Assembly (NCBI GenBank): GCA_030762175.1
Contig: CM060833.1
Coordinates: 6,451,001 to 6,515,000 of the forward strand
Direction of reading: 5' to 3'
DNA: 64,000 nt
From: Metallyticus violacea
Taxonomy: Eukaryota; Arthropoda; Insecta; Mantodea; Metallyticidae
Position 1 is the stretch's first letter. Each line of letters begins with the position of its first letter. The notes beneath the pieces are model-generated. The model was given only the letters and a program-made list of their open reading frames with translations, searched no databases and was not told where the DNA came from. Shown here piece after piece: positions 45,614 through 56,394 of the stretch. The position numbers were made by a program, and so were the translations under genes.

Positions 45614-45760
45614 AGCAACGGTGAAGGCTGCAGAAAGGATTTTGAAGAACCTGTCAAAAAATAGTTCTCGGCATGTCTTTAAAGACTGACAGAAACTGTG
45701 CAACAGGTGTATTGCATCCAATGGGGACCACTTTGAGAAATATCAAAATGAGTACAGGTT
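45614..45760 (+). pseudogene. Mariner C-terminal tail fragment
   Basis: The + strand reads ATVKAAERILKNLSKNSSRH, then RCIASNGDHFEKYQNEYRL: the terminal helix and CIASNGDHFE motif of mariner transposases. It resembles the tail at 57070-57190 (VVKTAEVILKNLSK) more than marB. Confidence 0.7.
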
Positions 45761-46882
45761 GTCGTCAAAACAAAAGTATACAGCAATCCGTGTCTGATGT
45801 GTTTCCACTTGAAAACCATGTTGACACTACCAACAACTTTTGGCTTTGTACTGCGGGTGTACAAGACCTGTGTCCAATTTATGACCCCTGTGTTTTCATT
45901 TTCTCGAAAGGTGCTGATTTTCTTTGAAGCGTCTGGCTTGAAGTGCACGTTCCCCTCTAATGGATGTGACTGGTTTTTTATTCTCAACCAGCATTGAAGG
46001 CAAGCTTGTGTGCAGCGACCTTCGCACTGCACTCGAGACGAGGCGAGAGCGCAAGAAGAAAATCTGTGACAGCTGCATTTGTCATCCTTTCGACAGATGT
46101 CGCGCAAGATGGCGTCATGGGGAGCCTGTCAAACGGGGTCAAGTGACTTGTGACCCCTAACGCCCACAGTCCATATGGCGCTAGGGTGAGCGAGAAAGTG
46201 AAGTTTCTTCTCCTTGGGCTGTTACAGAGAGACAAAGTGGTTGAGAAAATACCTTCCAGAACATCAGACAGTTAACATGTTTAGTAGATTGAAATTGAAA
46301 TGTATTGAAATGCTCCAGGTCATTTTAGATGTAACCTTTCACAATTATCTTCACCCAAAGTGTAAATAATTAAACAAGGTACAAAATTCCACCTGTTTCC
46401 CCAGTCCCGAGTTCATCAGCAATAACCTACTGGAATTCCAGGGTACAGGCTCCAACCCAACCAAGACACCAAAATAAATATTTCAATTACTCTACCTGTA
46501 CCAATTTTTTTCAGCTAGACACAGTCTCTATAAACTATTAATTCATTTATTTGTCAAACATCTACTATAATGCTATAAGTAACACCTTAAAATAATAAAT
46601 CCACAATACAATACTATACACCTGTTGTTATCCAATTCAAACAACTCCATGTTTGATCAACTGACTCCTCCATTCTCTTGTTTTGAACATTCAAATACGA
46701 TGTGAATGTCATTTTTTATTACTCCTACACGTTGGGTAGACATACGCTCTATTCTAGATTTCTTCTAATTCCCTTTAGTCTTCATGTTCCTGATTTAAAC
46801 CAGGCTAACCCCTCCCTTTCTCCCTTATTATATTTATCAATATAACTCTCATTCATACAGTTAGGTTCTAATTCTCGAAATA
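45761..46882. other. No gene recognised, 1.1 kb
   Basis: Overlapping frames on both strands at 45673-46235 (up to 142 codons, minus) lack recognisable domains and conflict with each other. 46260-46880 is AT-rich without a frame. Confidence 0.35.
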
Positions 46883-48135
46883 GGAGGCTAGTAGGTCCAT
46901 AAGTTTCCGGTCTAACCATTTTTTTTAGATATGCTAAAGTCCAAAACTATATTTCACTTTTCAATATAGTTACCCTTTATTGCAATACACTTCTTACATC
47001 TTTAAATTAATATTTAAATCCCCCCCCCCGCAAAAATAGTAAGAAATTTTGTCTACAAAAAGGACATAAACAGCATCCATCACTTCTTCTTCACACTTAA
47101 ATTTCCTTCCTCGAAGGTTCTTTATGAGTTTTGAGAAGAGGAAATAGTCACTGGGAGCTAGATCTGGGCTGTAGAGTGAATGATCGATCTCCTTGAAGGC
47201 ACATTTCTTCACAGCTTCCTTTGCAACAAGAGTTGTGTGCGCAGGCGCGTTGTCGTAAAGAAGGCGCACACCACCACTCAGCTTTCCTCGCCTTTTCTCT
47301 TTGATGGAAGCACGTAGTCTGTGCAGTAGGCCAGCACAGTACTCCCCATTTACTGTGGTGTTCCTCTCCTTGAAGTCCATGAAGAGTATTTCTTCAAGTC
47401 CCAAAAGAGTGTGGTCATGATCTTCTTGGTTGACTGAGTGACCTTGGTCTTTAGAGACAGCTTCGCCAGGTTTACGCCTGCCACTCCATTGATTCTCTTT
47501 TGGACAAAGGATCATTGTAGAGAACCATAATTTCATCTCTTGTAACAATGGTTTGCAGAACTTCTCTCTCTTTGCTACGGCAGAGCTCCAAAAATGTCTG
47601 ACAACAGATGACTGGTTGCTGCTTTTGGATTGAGGAAAGAAGTCTAGGCACTAACCTTATTTATGTTTAAATGTTCATGAAAAATTCGAAGGACTGTTGT
47701 TTTAGAAAGGCCCAACCTTGCTGCTATTTCTTTAACTTTGAGCCGCCGGTCTTCCATAATTTCTTCTTCCACAAGAGCGATGTTTTCAGAAGTGAGCACC
47801 TCCAAGGGCTGACCTGCACGCTCTTTGTCTTCAATGCTTTCTCGACCTATTCGAAAAAGTTTGGCCCATTCTTTTATGGTAGAATATGAGGGGGATGCTT
47901 CCCCATATACACCGTCCAATCGCTGTTTAATTTCATTTGGAGTAAGTCCTTCTTTTGTGAAGAACTTAATAACAGCTCGATACTCCATTTTGAACATGTC
48001 ACAATCTTCTACACATATCCTTTTTTATGCAACTATATCTGAACAACTGAACACAGTTACAGCTGCAATTATTTACTTAACAGATAAGGCGATAATCCTT
48101 ATCGGCGAGTTCGGAAACTTATGGACCTATTCTCG
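46883..48135 (-). mobile_element. marA copy 5: best-preserved mariner of the window
   Basis: Left TIR GTAGGTCCATAAGTTTCCGG near 46891; right TIR GGAAACTTATGGACCTATTC ending near 48135 before TA. Minus-strand transposase in two long frames: 47644-47997 (117 codons) holds MFKMEYRAVIKFFTKEGLTP, the first HTH, YSTIKEWAKLFRIGRESIED and the second HTH (RLKVKEIAARLGLSKTTVLR). 46994-47548 (184 codons) holds FMDFKERNTTVNGEYCAGLL, LLYDNAPAHTTLVAKEAVKK (second Asp) and LYSPDLAPSDYFLFSKL (third Asp, 34 residues later). The two frames do not join: the segment with the first Asp (near 47540) is frameshifted, and the C-terminal end is altered at a poly-C run (47020-47028). Usual intact length would be about 345 residues. 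Confidence 0.92.
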
Positions 48136-48535
48136 TATATGCTTGAATCTGAACCTAATCATCTTACAAAAGCGACCTGGCAAACTAAATCTTCCTAACC
48201 AATTCTCCCCATCCCATTCCTACTTTCATACCCATCTAGCTTATTTTAAAGTGTTGAAAATTTTAACATTCTTTCAAAATATGACCATGTAGCATATGGT
48301 GACCTTTAGTATCGTTTGAAAAGAAAAAGAAGTTAATTTTTTTTTTGAAAATATGCATTTTTATTTATTTACGTAAGTTACTCCTTTAGCCCAGTAAATT
48401 TCCAATTGCTTCATTTCGTTGGAGTAATAGATTTTTTTGTCAAATTTTATAAAACAAAAGTTCGGAAATAGCAAAAATTCTCTAAGGGCTAAGTGTAGCA
48501 AGCACTGTGCTTCAGGGATTGTGCCATTGGTGGGA
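48136..48535. other. No gene recognised
   Basis: AT-rich; nothing identified. Confidence 0.3.
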
Positions 48536-48650
48536 CTTTTTATTATTTTTTTAATAGTGTTTAACGCCCGTTTTTACTACTGAATCATCACAGGCAGTGA
48601 ACACTGATGATACATGAGATGAAATGATACATTGGGAAAGGATTTTTTTG
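48536..48650 (-). repeat. SINE-B copy 6, 3' half only
   Basis: Minus-strand tail of SINE-B: TTTTAATAGTGTTTAACGCC, CGTTTTTACTACTGAATCAT and GATACATGAGATGAAATGAT. The tRNA head and central box are missing. It butts against an R1 end. Confidence 0.85.
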
Positions 48651-48923
48651 CTTAATTCCAAAGGAATGTATCTGTTGCTTTGTACCCATGAAACGATTTT
48701 TGAAAAATTGATTCAACTCTCCATTGATCCTCCTACTAGGCATCGCGAAAATGACAATGATGTGTGCGTGCGTGCGTCCGTCCGTTAATGCTCTGTGTAC
48801 TCAATTTTTGTTTTTTCTCAACGAAATTCCGCATATAACAATTAACAAACAATTCTTTGAGTTCATTAACCAGAAAAATTGGACCATTGGGGGAGTTAAA
48901 CAAAAGCGAAAATTAAAAAAGTT

Positions 48924-48963
<40 letters not shown>

Positions 48964-49405
48964 AAATAAAAAAAAAGAAAATTCGTTGTAGCGGCCGCAA
49001 TTTTTTATTTTTCTCTGTTAAATTCGGTATATTTCTTTAAAATAAATTTATAAAAGTATTTTCCGAAAATCAGGGCAATCGGGCCATTAGGAGTGGGGGT
49101 GTACCTGAAAAACGAGTGGGAATATATAAAAATCGCACTAACTTCCGCAATTTTAAGAATTTTAAATGAAATTCGGTATATGCCATTGAAATAAAATAAG
49201 AAAAAAAAATTTTGACAATCAATGAAAACGGCATATTAGAAGGGAGGTTTATTTGAAACTCAAAATTTAAAAATCGCTCTAGTTACATTAATATTTATTT
49301 TTTCGCCACGAAACTACATATATACCACTTAAATATTTTTTTCTCTCTCAAAAATAGGAGAAATCGGGCCTTTGGGAGTCTGGGTTTACCTGAAACCGAA
49401 AATTT
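48651..49405 (-). repeat. R1 dispersed repeat, reverse copy with array
   Basis: Starts TTAATTCCAAAGGAATGTAT. It then has ATCCTCCTACTAGGCATCGC, a TGCG/TCCG tract, TCAACGAAATTCC and the expanded (TAA)n 48924-48957, followed by about three units (AATTCGGTATAT at about 49020, 49164 and 49310, spaced about 145 bp) with TTAGGAGTGGGGG boxes. Confidence 0.75.
48924..48957. repeat. (TAA)11 microsatellite
   Basis: Uninterrupted trinucleotide repeat inside the R1 copy. Confidence 0.95.
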
Positions 49406-50419
49406 AAAATTTTAATTCAAGAGGTTGTTTACCAATTTCAAAAATTTAATTAGCCCCACCGCTTTCCTGTGCCATACACATCTGGCAGAAGGACTAAGTA
49501 AAAGAAGACACATTTTCTCCATGTTCCATTGATGCATATTCGTGTTTCTTCCAATGAAGAATTGGCAATAGAGAAATGCTTGAAATATTGTCAGTATGGC
49601 TACCATAAGAAATCTATTTTTCCGCATTATTATAAATAATGATTCACTCCTGGGAACTTTCTGAGTACTTCTTGCTACAAGTGATGGTAATTTTCTAATG
49701 TGGTCTGAACGAGAAAATTCTACAATCAATTTCTGCATATGTAAAACATTTAATGAAAAGAATTTAATAAAATAAAGCAGTATTAATTATGGGAAATATT
49801 AATTTGTTTTTCAGGTTAGCGAAGAATTAGTTTTACTATATATATATCACAGTGCACAATGACGCAGGCTTGTCAGGGCGTTGTGGGGCCTGTAATAAAG
49901 TTGAGCATCAAGAACAAACACTCGGCTAATGAGAGTTTCCTGCCTCGAAACAAATGCCGGATGCCATCTCTCCAAATTCATTTAAAGCGGTTGAGTGTAG
50001 GGTTGCCATGGCTACTGCGTCGTCATCGTAGCGTTCTAAGCCTACAGAAATCTGTAAACGATGAAAACTTGAAAACATTCGACGGTTAAACGGCATCCCC
50101 GCTTATTGGCGTTAAACGGTGAGTCTGGAACGGTGCTGCCATCTATATTTGTTAATAGACAGTGTTAAGTGGATGACCTTTTAGACTGACATTATTTATG
50201 AGTCCCCTGTGGCCTATTATGGGCTCCCGACTCTGCCAATAACCTTCCTATGTAATTCCTCTGACGTCATTCTCGAAACAATTGAACGCTTATCATTTGC
50301 ATGTTGTGCAGTTATGGACAACAGTTTTGAATTGGAGCACTTTTAGAAATCATCTCAAGTACATTAAGTAAACATGGTGTTGTTTTAATAACTTGTTTCT
50401 AGGCGCCCATCTAAATACG
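49406..50419. other. No gene recognised, 1 kb
   Basis: A 108-codon minus-strand frame (49412-49738) with a hydrophobic stretch has no recognised family. 49859-50089 is a 76-codon + frame, also unassigned. 50100-50300 is less AT-rich. Confidence 0.35.
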
Positions 50420-50625
50420 GGAGTTTTTTTTTAATAGTGTTTAACGTCCGTTTTTACTACTGAGGCACCACAGGCGGTGAACATGATGATACATGAGATG
50501 AAATGATGAAATCAATTGGGAAAGTTTTTTTTTTTTCCTTCAGCATTTGCCATTTATGAGGACTGAGGAAAACCTGGAAAAAACCTCAGTCAAGGAGGAG
50601 GGTCCTAGAAGGATTCGAACCTAAG
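50420..50625 (-). repeat. SINE-B copy 7, truncated in the tRNA head
   Basis: Minus strand: TTAATAGTGTTTAACGTCCG, ATTTGCCATTTATGAGGACT, GGAAAACCTGGAAAAAACCT and the complement of the B box (GGATTCGAACCT). It stops before the A box. Confidence 0.88.
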
Positions 50626-50653
50626 ACCTAAAATGGTTGATATATTGTTTTTT

Positions 50654-50704
50654 GTCATTATCATACCTAAAATGGTTAGGCCGGAAACTTATGGACCTAC
50701 CTTC
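50654..50704 (+). mobile_element. marA solo 3' end
   Basis: About 50 bp reading ACCTAAAATGGTTAGGCCGG then AAACTTATGGACCTACC, identical in layout to the 3' end of marA copy 7 (59140-59175). No transposase sequence is attached. It lies 30 bp from a truncated SINE-B. Confidence 0.85.
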
Positions 50705-50864
50705 GCGCGCGCGTGTACATATATATAGTGAGACTATGCCATTTTTCAGTGTTTGTGCTTCCTTTACCAGCAAACCTACCAGAACTGCCAACTTGTATGA
50801 ACAATGCCTTTCAAGAGATTGATAGAGACGTGTTGTAAAAAAAAAAAAAATAAATAAAAAAAAA

Positions 50865-50879
50865 ATAATAATAATATTA

Positions 50880-50939
<60 letters not shown>
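50865..50939. repeat. (ATA)n microsatellite
   Basis: Near-perfect AAT/ATA repeat preceded by an A-rich tract (50837-50865). Read in reverse it gives poly-Leu, so the long minus-strand frame over it is not a gene. Confidence 0.95.
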
Positions 50940-50942
<3 letters not shown>

Positions 50943-51059
50943 TTCATTGGAGGGTGTCTCAATGCATGTAAGGTTTTGTGATAAAATAATACAGTACAGT
51001 TAATTTGTAAAACTGTTTGTCATTTGTAATAAACCTGTATATCCTTCCTGGCCATGCTA

Positions 51060-51740
51060 TTCGTTTGTTTATGGAAGCTCATTTAAGTCTGACGTGTTGT
51101 TTCACCCAGCAATATTAAAAAAAAACGCCTTGGTGGTGAACGGGGAAATTTCTCTTGCATATTACGCTGTGAAGAAATGGACAAATTTATTTCGTTAAGG
51201 GGAGAGAGCCTCGAAGATGCCCCAGGACAGGCTGATGGGTGTGCACACAAGAAAGCATCTATCTCCCCTGTCAAGGAGGAAGTTTTGATTGACAAGTGTC
51301 TGAAGACAAAAGAAATAGCTGCAAGGCTTTCTGAAACAATTGTACTTTGCAACCTTCATCAACATAAAGACGGTGACCTGAATTCTACCAGCAGTTGAAA
51401 TGCAAACACGTGGAATGTTGTCAGAAGATTTTGAACCTTTGCCTTGGTAGTGAGAGGGGGGTACTGCAACCCGACATCTTAGGGGACGAAACTATGGTCT
51501 CCAACCACTACCCTGACCTCTTTCAAAAAGAGAATCAATGAGACGGCGGAAGAAGGGTAAAGCACCCCCTAGAAAGTTCCAAGCCACAACATGAGAACAG
51601 TTTTTGGGGACTGCAGAGGAATTCTGGTGTTGACTTCAAAAGGAACTGGAAGTACTGTGCCAAGTTACTACACCAATTGCACAGCGCCATCAAGGAATAT
51701 CCCCCTCTACAATAAACTACACAAGTCGGAAGAGGAACTA
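51060..51740 (+). pseudogene. marJ: strongly decayed mariner
   Basis: Fragments in order: ISLAYYAVKKWTNLF (first HTH end), CLKTKEIAARLSETIVLCNL with HQHKDGDLNS (second HTH, 51291-51390), LLGDETMVSNHYPDLFQKEN-like codons (first Asp, near 51485), MRTVFGDCRGILVLTSKGTG (51591-51650) and YYTNC. The second and third Asp blocks are missing. Its motifs are closest to marA, so it may be an older relative. Confidence 0.6.
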
Positions 51741-52099
51741 ACTAACAACACCAAAACTAGCTTTAAACCATAGATAACCTCTATACCATAGATAACCCTC
51801 TAATACTGCCAGGTGCGAAGCAAGTTTGCCGTTCCAGAAAGAGATGGCGCTGATTGATCCAAACAACGAGAAGTGGAAAAAGAAGAGCGGAAGCTGCTGC
51901 CATCTCTTAACGGCTTAGCCAAATATTTCCAGCATTCCGCTAATGGCTTTAAAAAGACCTTGCGTGACAAACTTGGGGAAACATGGAAAGTTACAGATAC
52001 TCCAGAAAGGAAATAACCGCTTTACTAATCGTTAGATTCCTTAGTCTTGAGCGAGGTTTGTTGTCCCGCCCAGTTGTTGTATTTTGATGCCGAGAATTT
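51741..52099. other. No gene recognised
   Basis: A frame-like run (EVEKEERKLLPSLNGLAKYF, about 51870-51940) is open for some 60 codons but has no ATG context or family motif. Confidence 0.3.
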
Positions 52100-52335
52100 A
52101 GTGATATGCGCTTCCACGTCGTCAATGTTTTCAACATTTCTCCCGCGCAGGAAATGAGTCATGGGATCGAAACAGATGGCAATCTGAAAGTGCAAGGTCA
52201 GGGCTGTATGTTGGGTGCGGTAGCAGTTCGATGTTTTTCCATTTTTGTTTTGTTTTTTTTTTTTTTTCCCCCATGATTATTCGAGCGATATGGAGTCTCG
52301 CGTTGTCATGCTGCAAGAGAACTTTATTTATGTAG
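52100..52335 (-). pseudogene. marK: mariner catalytic fragment
   Basis: The minus strand reads KVLLQHDNARLHIARIIM (second Asp), then WKNIELLPHPTYSPDLALSD (third Asp) and CHLFRSHDSFPARE. A run of Lys codons between the blocks comes from a T-rich insertion at 52250-52268. The pattern is cecropia/mori-like (from memory). No TIRs. Confidence 0.75.
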
Positions 52336-52721
52336 AATAATAAATAAAAAAATAAAATCTGCAATACGCCGTGCCGGCACCTTGTTGCTTAAACCGGAAC
52401 GTGCATTTTCAAATTGTATTATTTATTAAATTTATTTTTCTGCGATACAGAAAGTTTCTACAGATTAAATCTATAATTATATAAACAAATCAATAGTATA
52501 ACTTAAAATAAAATAAAATTATTCATTTCACTACTAAAAAATAAATCAAACAGAATTACAAAAATTACTGGATTAAACAACATTTCGATTCAACTGGTAG
52601 CCAGCTATCTACCTACACCAAAGTATTCTCACCCTATCTAACATATCTTCCAGCTCACATATCGTGTCTACTACCCCATCACTTCTTTTACTTCTTCTTC
52701 TTTTCCTTCGCTATACTCTTC
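52336..52721. other. No gene recognised
   Basis: AT-rich, with a pyrimidine-rich run at 52680-52710. Confidence 0.3.
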
Positions 52722-53022
52722 CAAGTCGGTTCTGGTCGTATAGTGGTAACCAATACATGCCACATAAACCCAAGATCACAGGTTCAAACCCGGTCAGGAT
52801 CGATGGATTTTTTTCGGGGGTAAAAATCCTAAGTATGGCTTCCTTCGGAAGGGAATTAAAGCCGTGGGTCCCGTGTCGTACATTTACGGCACGAAAAAGA
52901 AACTCATGCCTGAAAGAGAGGCCTCTGAGCAAAATTTATCGGCCGTTTCACGCCCTGAGTTGAATGGGACGCTGATGACCTGAGTTGTTAAAGAGCGTCC
53001 ATAAATAAATCAAATCAATCAA
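52722..53022 (+). repeat. SINE-A copy 8, full length
   Basis: Begins GTCGGTTCTGGTCGTATAGT; B box GGTTCAAACCC. The body is complete (AAGTATGGCTTCCTTCGG, GTCGTACATTTACGGCACG) and it ends GCTGATGACCTGAG, GCGTCCATAAATAAATC. The A box carries changes (TCGTATAGTGG). The open frames across it are shadows of the repeat. Confidence 0.92.
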
Positions 53023-53062
53023 AATATGAATGCAGCCTGCTCAAGACCCTTATTTCTAAGTA

Positions 53063-54309
53063 CGAGGTCTATTAAAAAAATATCGCGAATTTTTTTTTCA
53101 AAAAATATTTATTTATTCCTGAATAACTATTTTGTCCCCTTCAAAGTAATCCCCACCAGATATTATACACTTGTGCCAACGTATTTTCCAATCCTCGAAG
53201 CATTTTAAAAATCGTTTTTTGTGATCTTGTTCAGCTCCTCCTTCAATGCTGTCTTTATCTCCTCAATCGTGGCGTAGCGTCGTCCTTTCATGGGCTTCTT
53301 CGGTTTTGGGAACAAAGAAAAGGGGTGAGGTCACAGGGGGCCAGGTCTGGGGAGTACGGTGGCTGCGGCATCATAAGTGTGTTGTTTTTGCCCAAAAATT
53401 CGCGCACAAGCAAGTATGTGTGAGCAGGGGCGTTATCATGGTGCACATAACTTGCAGGTAATTCCTTATTGACCGTTCTACCCTGTGGCAAGAACTCATG
53501 ATGCACCACGCCCCTGTAATCGAAGAAAACTGTAAGCAAAACCTTCACATTCGACCGAACTTGGCGCGCTTTTCTCGGTCTTGGTTCGTGTGGCAGCATC
53601 CATTGGGATGATTAAACTTTAGTTTCCACGTCATAACCATAAACCTCCAGTTATGGCTCTCTGGAGCAAATTTGGGTCGTCGCGGACAGAGCTCAAAACA
53701 GCTCCTTAGCAACGTTAATGCGATGGTGTTCCTGGTCGAAATTGAGCAACTTTGGTACCAATTTTGCGGCGACCCGTCTCATGCCCAAATCATTGGTAAA
53801 AATCGAATGGCACGAGCCAATCGATATGTTTAGGTCCTCAGCAACTTCTCTAACGGTGATTCGACGATTCCAATATTATTTTCTTCACTTCTTCAATGTT
53901 TTCGTCTGTTGTTGACGAACTCGGGCGTCCGGGACGCTCTTCGTTGTTCACGTCTTCTCGACCCTCTGAGAACATTTTGTACCACCGATAAACGTTGCTT
54001 TGGTCCAAGGTAGCTTCCCCATATGCCACAGTCAACATTCGGGATGCATCCGCGCACTTAATTTTGTTTTTCACACAAAATTTGATACAGATTCTTTGTT
54101 CCATTTTTTGGAATAGGCAATAATCGAAGACAAGCCAAAACACTCCAAGTAAAATAGCTGTCAACAATTAACTGAACATTCAAAATGGCCGAGTTTGTCA
54201 ACATAAGTGAGGGACATGAGTATCAACATAACGCCACAAAACAATCGAAAATGGAATATACGTAGCCCGTAGAAATTCAAAATTCGCGATACTTTTTGAA
54301 GAGACCTTG
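53063..54309 (-). mobile_element. marD: full-length mariner, decayed
   Basis: TA at 53061-53062; left TIR CGAGGTCTATTAAAAAAATA then TCGCGAA; right TIR CGCGATACTTTTTGAAGAGA then CCTTG, ending 54309 before TA. Minus-strand transposase starts at the ATG at 54101-54103 (MEQRICIKFCVKNKIKCADA), with HTH YGEATLDQSNVYRWYKMFSE and the GRPSSS linker. After frame breaks, a long frame (53288-53599) holds QSSQW-like codons, VKVLLTVFFDYRGVVHHEFL, YVHHDNAPAHTYLLVREFLG (second Asp) and PYSPDLAPCDLTPF (third Asp, 34 residues on). The first Asp block (near 53680) is lost and about 25 residues before HHDNA are deleted. The tail TIEEIKTALKEELNKI is in another frame. Confidence 0.9.
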
Positions 54310-55081
54310 TATATGTCATCTGGTGGCCACTTATAATTTTTGTTTCTTCTCTCACCTGTTCAAATAATGCATGCTCAGGGTTATCCTATGCTTTGCAAAG
54401 TCTGCATGTATCGTCCTGTGTTCCGTTAATTTTTTTCAATAAGTTCTGTAAGGTCTGTGGGCTTTAATCATACCTTTGGTAGGTTGTAAGAATTTTAGCT
54501 TTAATCTCTCAAGGATGTTGTTAATTAAGTTGAAGGTTCCTACGTGTCTGGGTATTTTCCCATTCGTGCTGCCATTGTACTTAAAGTTTGTGTTAAATAA
54601 TGCTCGGTATGTTTGTCTCAAAACTTCATGAACTCGTTCCAGTTGTTGAGAATAAGGATTCTGATAGATTGCACGCCCGTATGGAACAAACTCCCACTGA
54701 ATCACACGTTCAAAAGTTCACTAAACACGTCACACTACTTTGGGGCTGAACCGATTTTGTTTAGCGATGACTTTGACAAGCTGGCGGGGATCGATCCGCT
54801 GTTTAGAGGTTTCAGGGTTGAGGTTTGTGTTCATTTTCCGTCACATGTGACATTTCTCCGGATAAATCTACAGCCCATGACAGTCTACGAGTACATTTTT
54901 TTACGGATTTTCTTCCAAATTTCTGCGTTATTCTATACCTTAGATGTTCCAGGACGTGGTACATCTTTAGTGTTTTCTTATCCATTATTGAAACTCTCGA
55001 ACATAGCAACTTTGTAATCTGTAAAACCTGTACGCTAATTATGCGTGCCATTCATTCCACAGCCCTAATTTATCCAGAGAA
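54310..55081. other. Unassigned; may include decayed Penelope-like sequence
   Basis: Precedes the GIY-YIG segment. Frames at 54613-55017 (+), 54825-55169 (+) and 54436-54705 (-) are open, but none shows reverse-transcriptase motifs I can support. The codons just before 55081 on the + strand could belong to the same retroelement. Confidence 0.35.
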
Positions 55082-55435
55082 CTCAATATTTCTTCATTTG
55101 CTACCTGTTCTTCCAAGAACGTATATATGTTATCTTGTAAGCTTTGTAAAGCATTTTATATTGGTTTAACTTCTACTGTTGTTTCGCTACGCATGAACAA
55201 TCATAGACGTTTTGTTAAAACCAAGTCTTCCTTGCCGGTTGCCCAACATGCCTTATCTCACTGTAAGGATTTTGATGATGCATTTAGTCTAACTCTTATT
55301 GATGCGTTACCTACACATAGCTCTGAAAGTTTACGCAGAGATAGAGAAATGGCAGCTATAATTTTACATAAAGCACGTATACCACCTGGTTTAAATCTTA
55401 CATATTATTCCCCCCCCCCACACTCTCATTTGTAG
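55082..55435 (+). pseudogene. Penelope-like element: GIY-YIG endonuclease end
   Basis: The frame reads SSKNVYMLSCKLCKAFYIGL, SLRMNNHRRFVKTK, LPVAQHALSHCKDFDDAFSL, SESLRRDREMAAIILHKARI and PPGLNLTYY, then stops. It contains the paired VYML/FYIG strands of a GIY-YIG nuclease, the CxxC before it, the catalytic Arg (SLRMNNHR), the conserved HxxxH (QHALSH) and the Glu in RREREMAAI-like sequence, in that order. This is the C-terminal domain of Penelope-like retroelements. The reverse transcriptase that should precede it is missing or unrecognisable, and no intact gene remains. GAACT-N6-AGTTC at about 55524-55539 could form a small hairpin in the 3' region. A long TATC microsatellite follows. Confidence 0.8.
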
Positions 55436-55630
55436 TTTCATCTGTTTCCATGCATAACATTAACTTCGATACTCAATATTTACTTTTATCACCTTCACTT
55501 GTCTAGCTTCTTGCCATAGAAGAACTCGCAGTAGTTCGAAATATATCGATTTCAAGTGTGACTTTTTCTTAGTGTTTTATCTTTATCTACTTTTATAATT
55601 ACTGTTAATTTATATATATATATATTTAAG
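55436..55630 (+). other. 3' region of the Penelope-like element
   Basis: Follows the stop codon. It includes AGAAGAACTCGCAGTAGTTC and GAAATATATCG, then AT-rich sequence into the microsatellite. The true 3' end of the element is not defined. Confidence 0.4.
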
Positions 55631-55997
<367 letters not shown>

Positions 55998-56181
55998 CAG
56001 AACGTTATAACATGAACTTATTTGCATCCTGCATGAAAGCGCCTGTGGTGCCCCACTAGTGAACACTATTATATTGTATTAACAAAACCCTGCATGCAAG
56101 TGTTCAAGTTGACCGCAGCACTGACCCCTATGTTTATCAGCAGCTACAGTTAACTTAATGGTCAAGGAACAGAAGCGTTTA

Positions 56182-56394
56182 TCAATGTCGGTCGTAAAGA
56201 CATCTTTTCACGGTCTTGTGGCCCTTTATCACTCTCGACTCAACTTTCAGCTCGTCAGCAAGGTGATCGAACTTTACGAAACAAGACCTGATGTCTATCT
56301 CGCTTTCGGTCACTGCGCAGGTCTGCAATTCCTCAGCATCTGGAGCGAGGTAAGTTAAATTCAATACAGAACCATCATAATATTTTACACGCAT
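56182..56394 (-). other. Coding-like open frame, unknown
   Basis: A complete small frame of 70 codons from ATG (AAATTATGC context) to TGA: MRVKYYDGSVLNLTYLAPDA, EELQTCAVTESEIDIRSCFV, KFDHLADELKVESRVIKGHK and a short tail. The composition is balanced and acidic, and no stops occur on this strand. The opposite strand is also open (56158-56358) and ends at GAGGTAAGT, a good splice donor, so either strand could be an exon. No family recognised and no transposon motif. Strand choice is a judgement. Confidence 0.35.

Noticed and set aside
45673..46235. Overlapping frames of up to 142 codons on both strands
   Set aside because: They conflict with each other, start within mariner debris and have no recognisable domain or splice context.
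47825..48292. 155-codon + strand ORF over marA copy 5
   Set aside because: Antisense shadow of the mariner N-terminal coding region; the same shadow recurs at 17326, 40735 and 41997-42578.
49412..49738. 108-codon minus-strand ORF with a possible membrane segment
   Set aside because: No family motif, adjacent to AT-rich repeat sequence; insufficient to call a gene.
50621..50962. 113-codon minus-strand ORF with poly-Leu
   Set aside because: Produced by the ATA repeat plus a poly-A tract and SINE/marA edges.
52664..52963. 99-codon ORF and similar frames (4646-4904, 28029-28313, 34050-34232, 14644-14976)
   Set aside because: They fall in SINE-A or SINE-B; the recurring RSGVRIPP and GLERF peptides are tRNA-head and body translations.
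55436..55560. Hammerhead ribozyme expected in some Penelope-like elements
   Set aside because: Looked for a CTGATGA core with a matching GAAA and found none; only a small GAACT/AGTTC hairpin is present.
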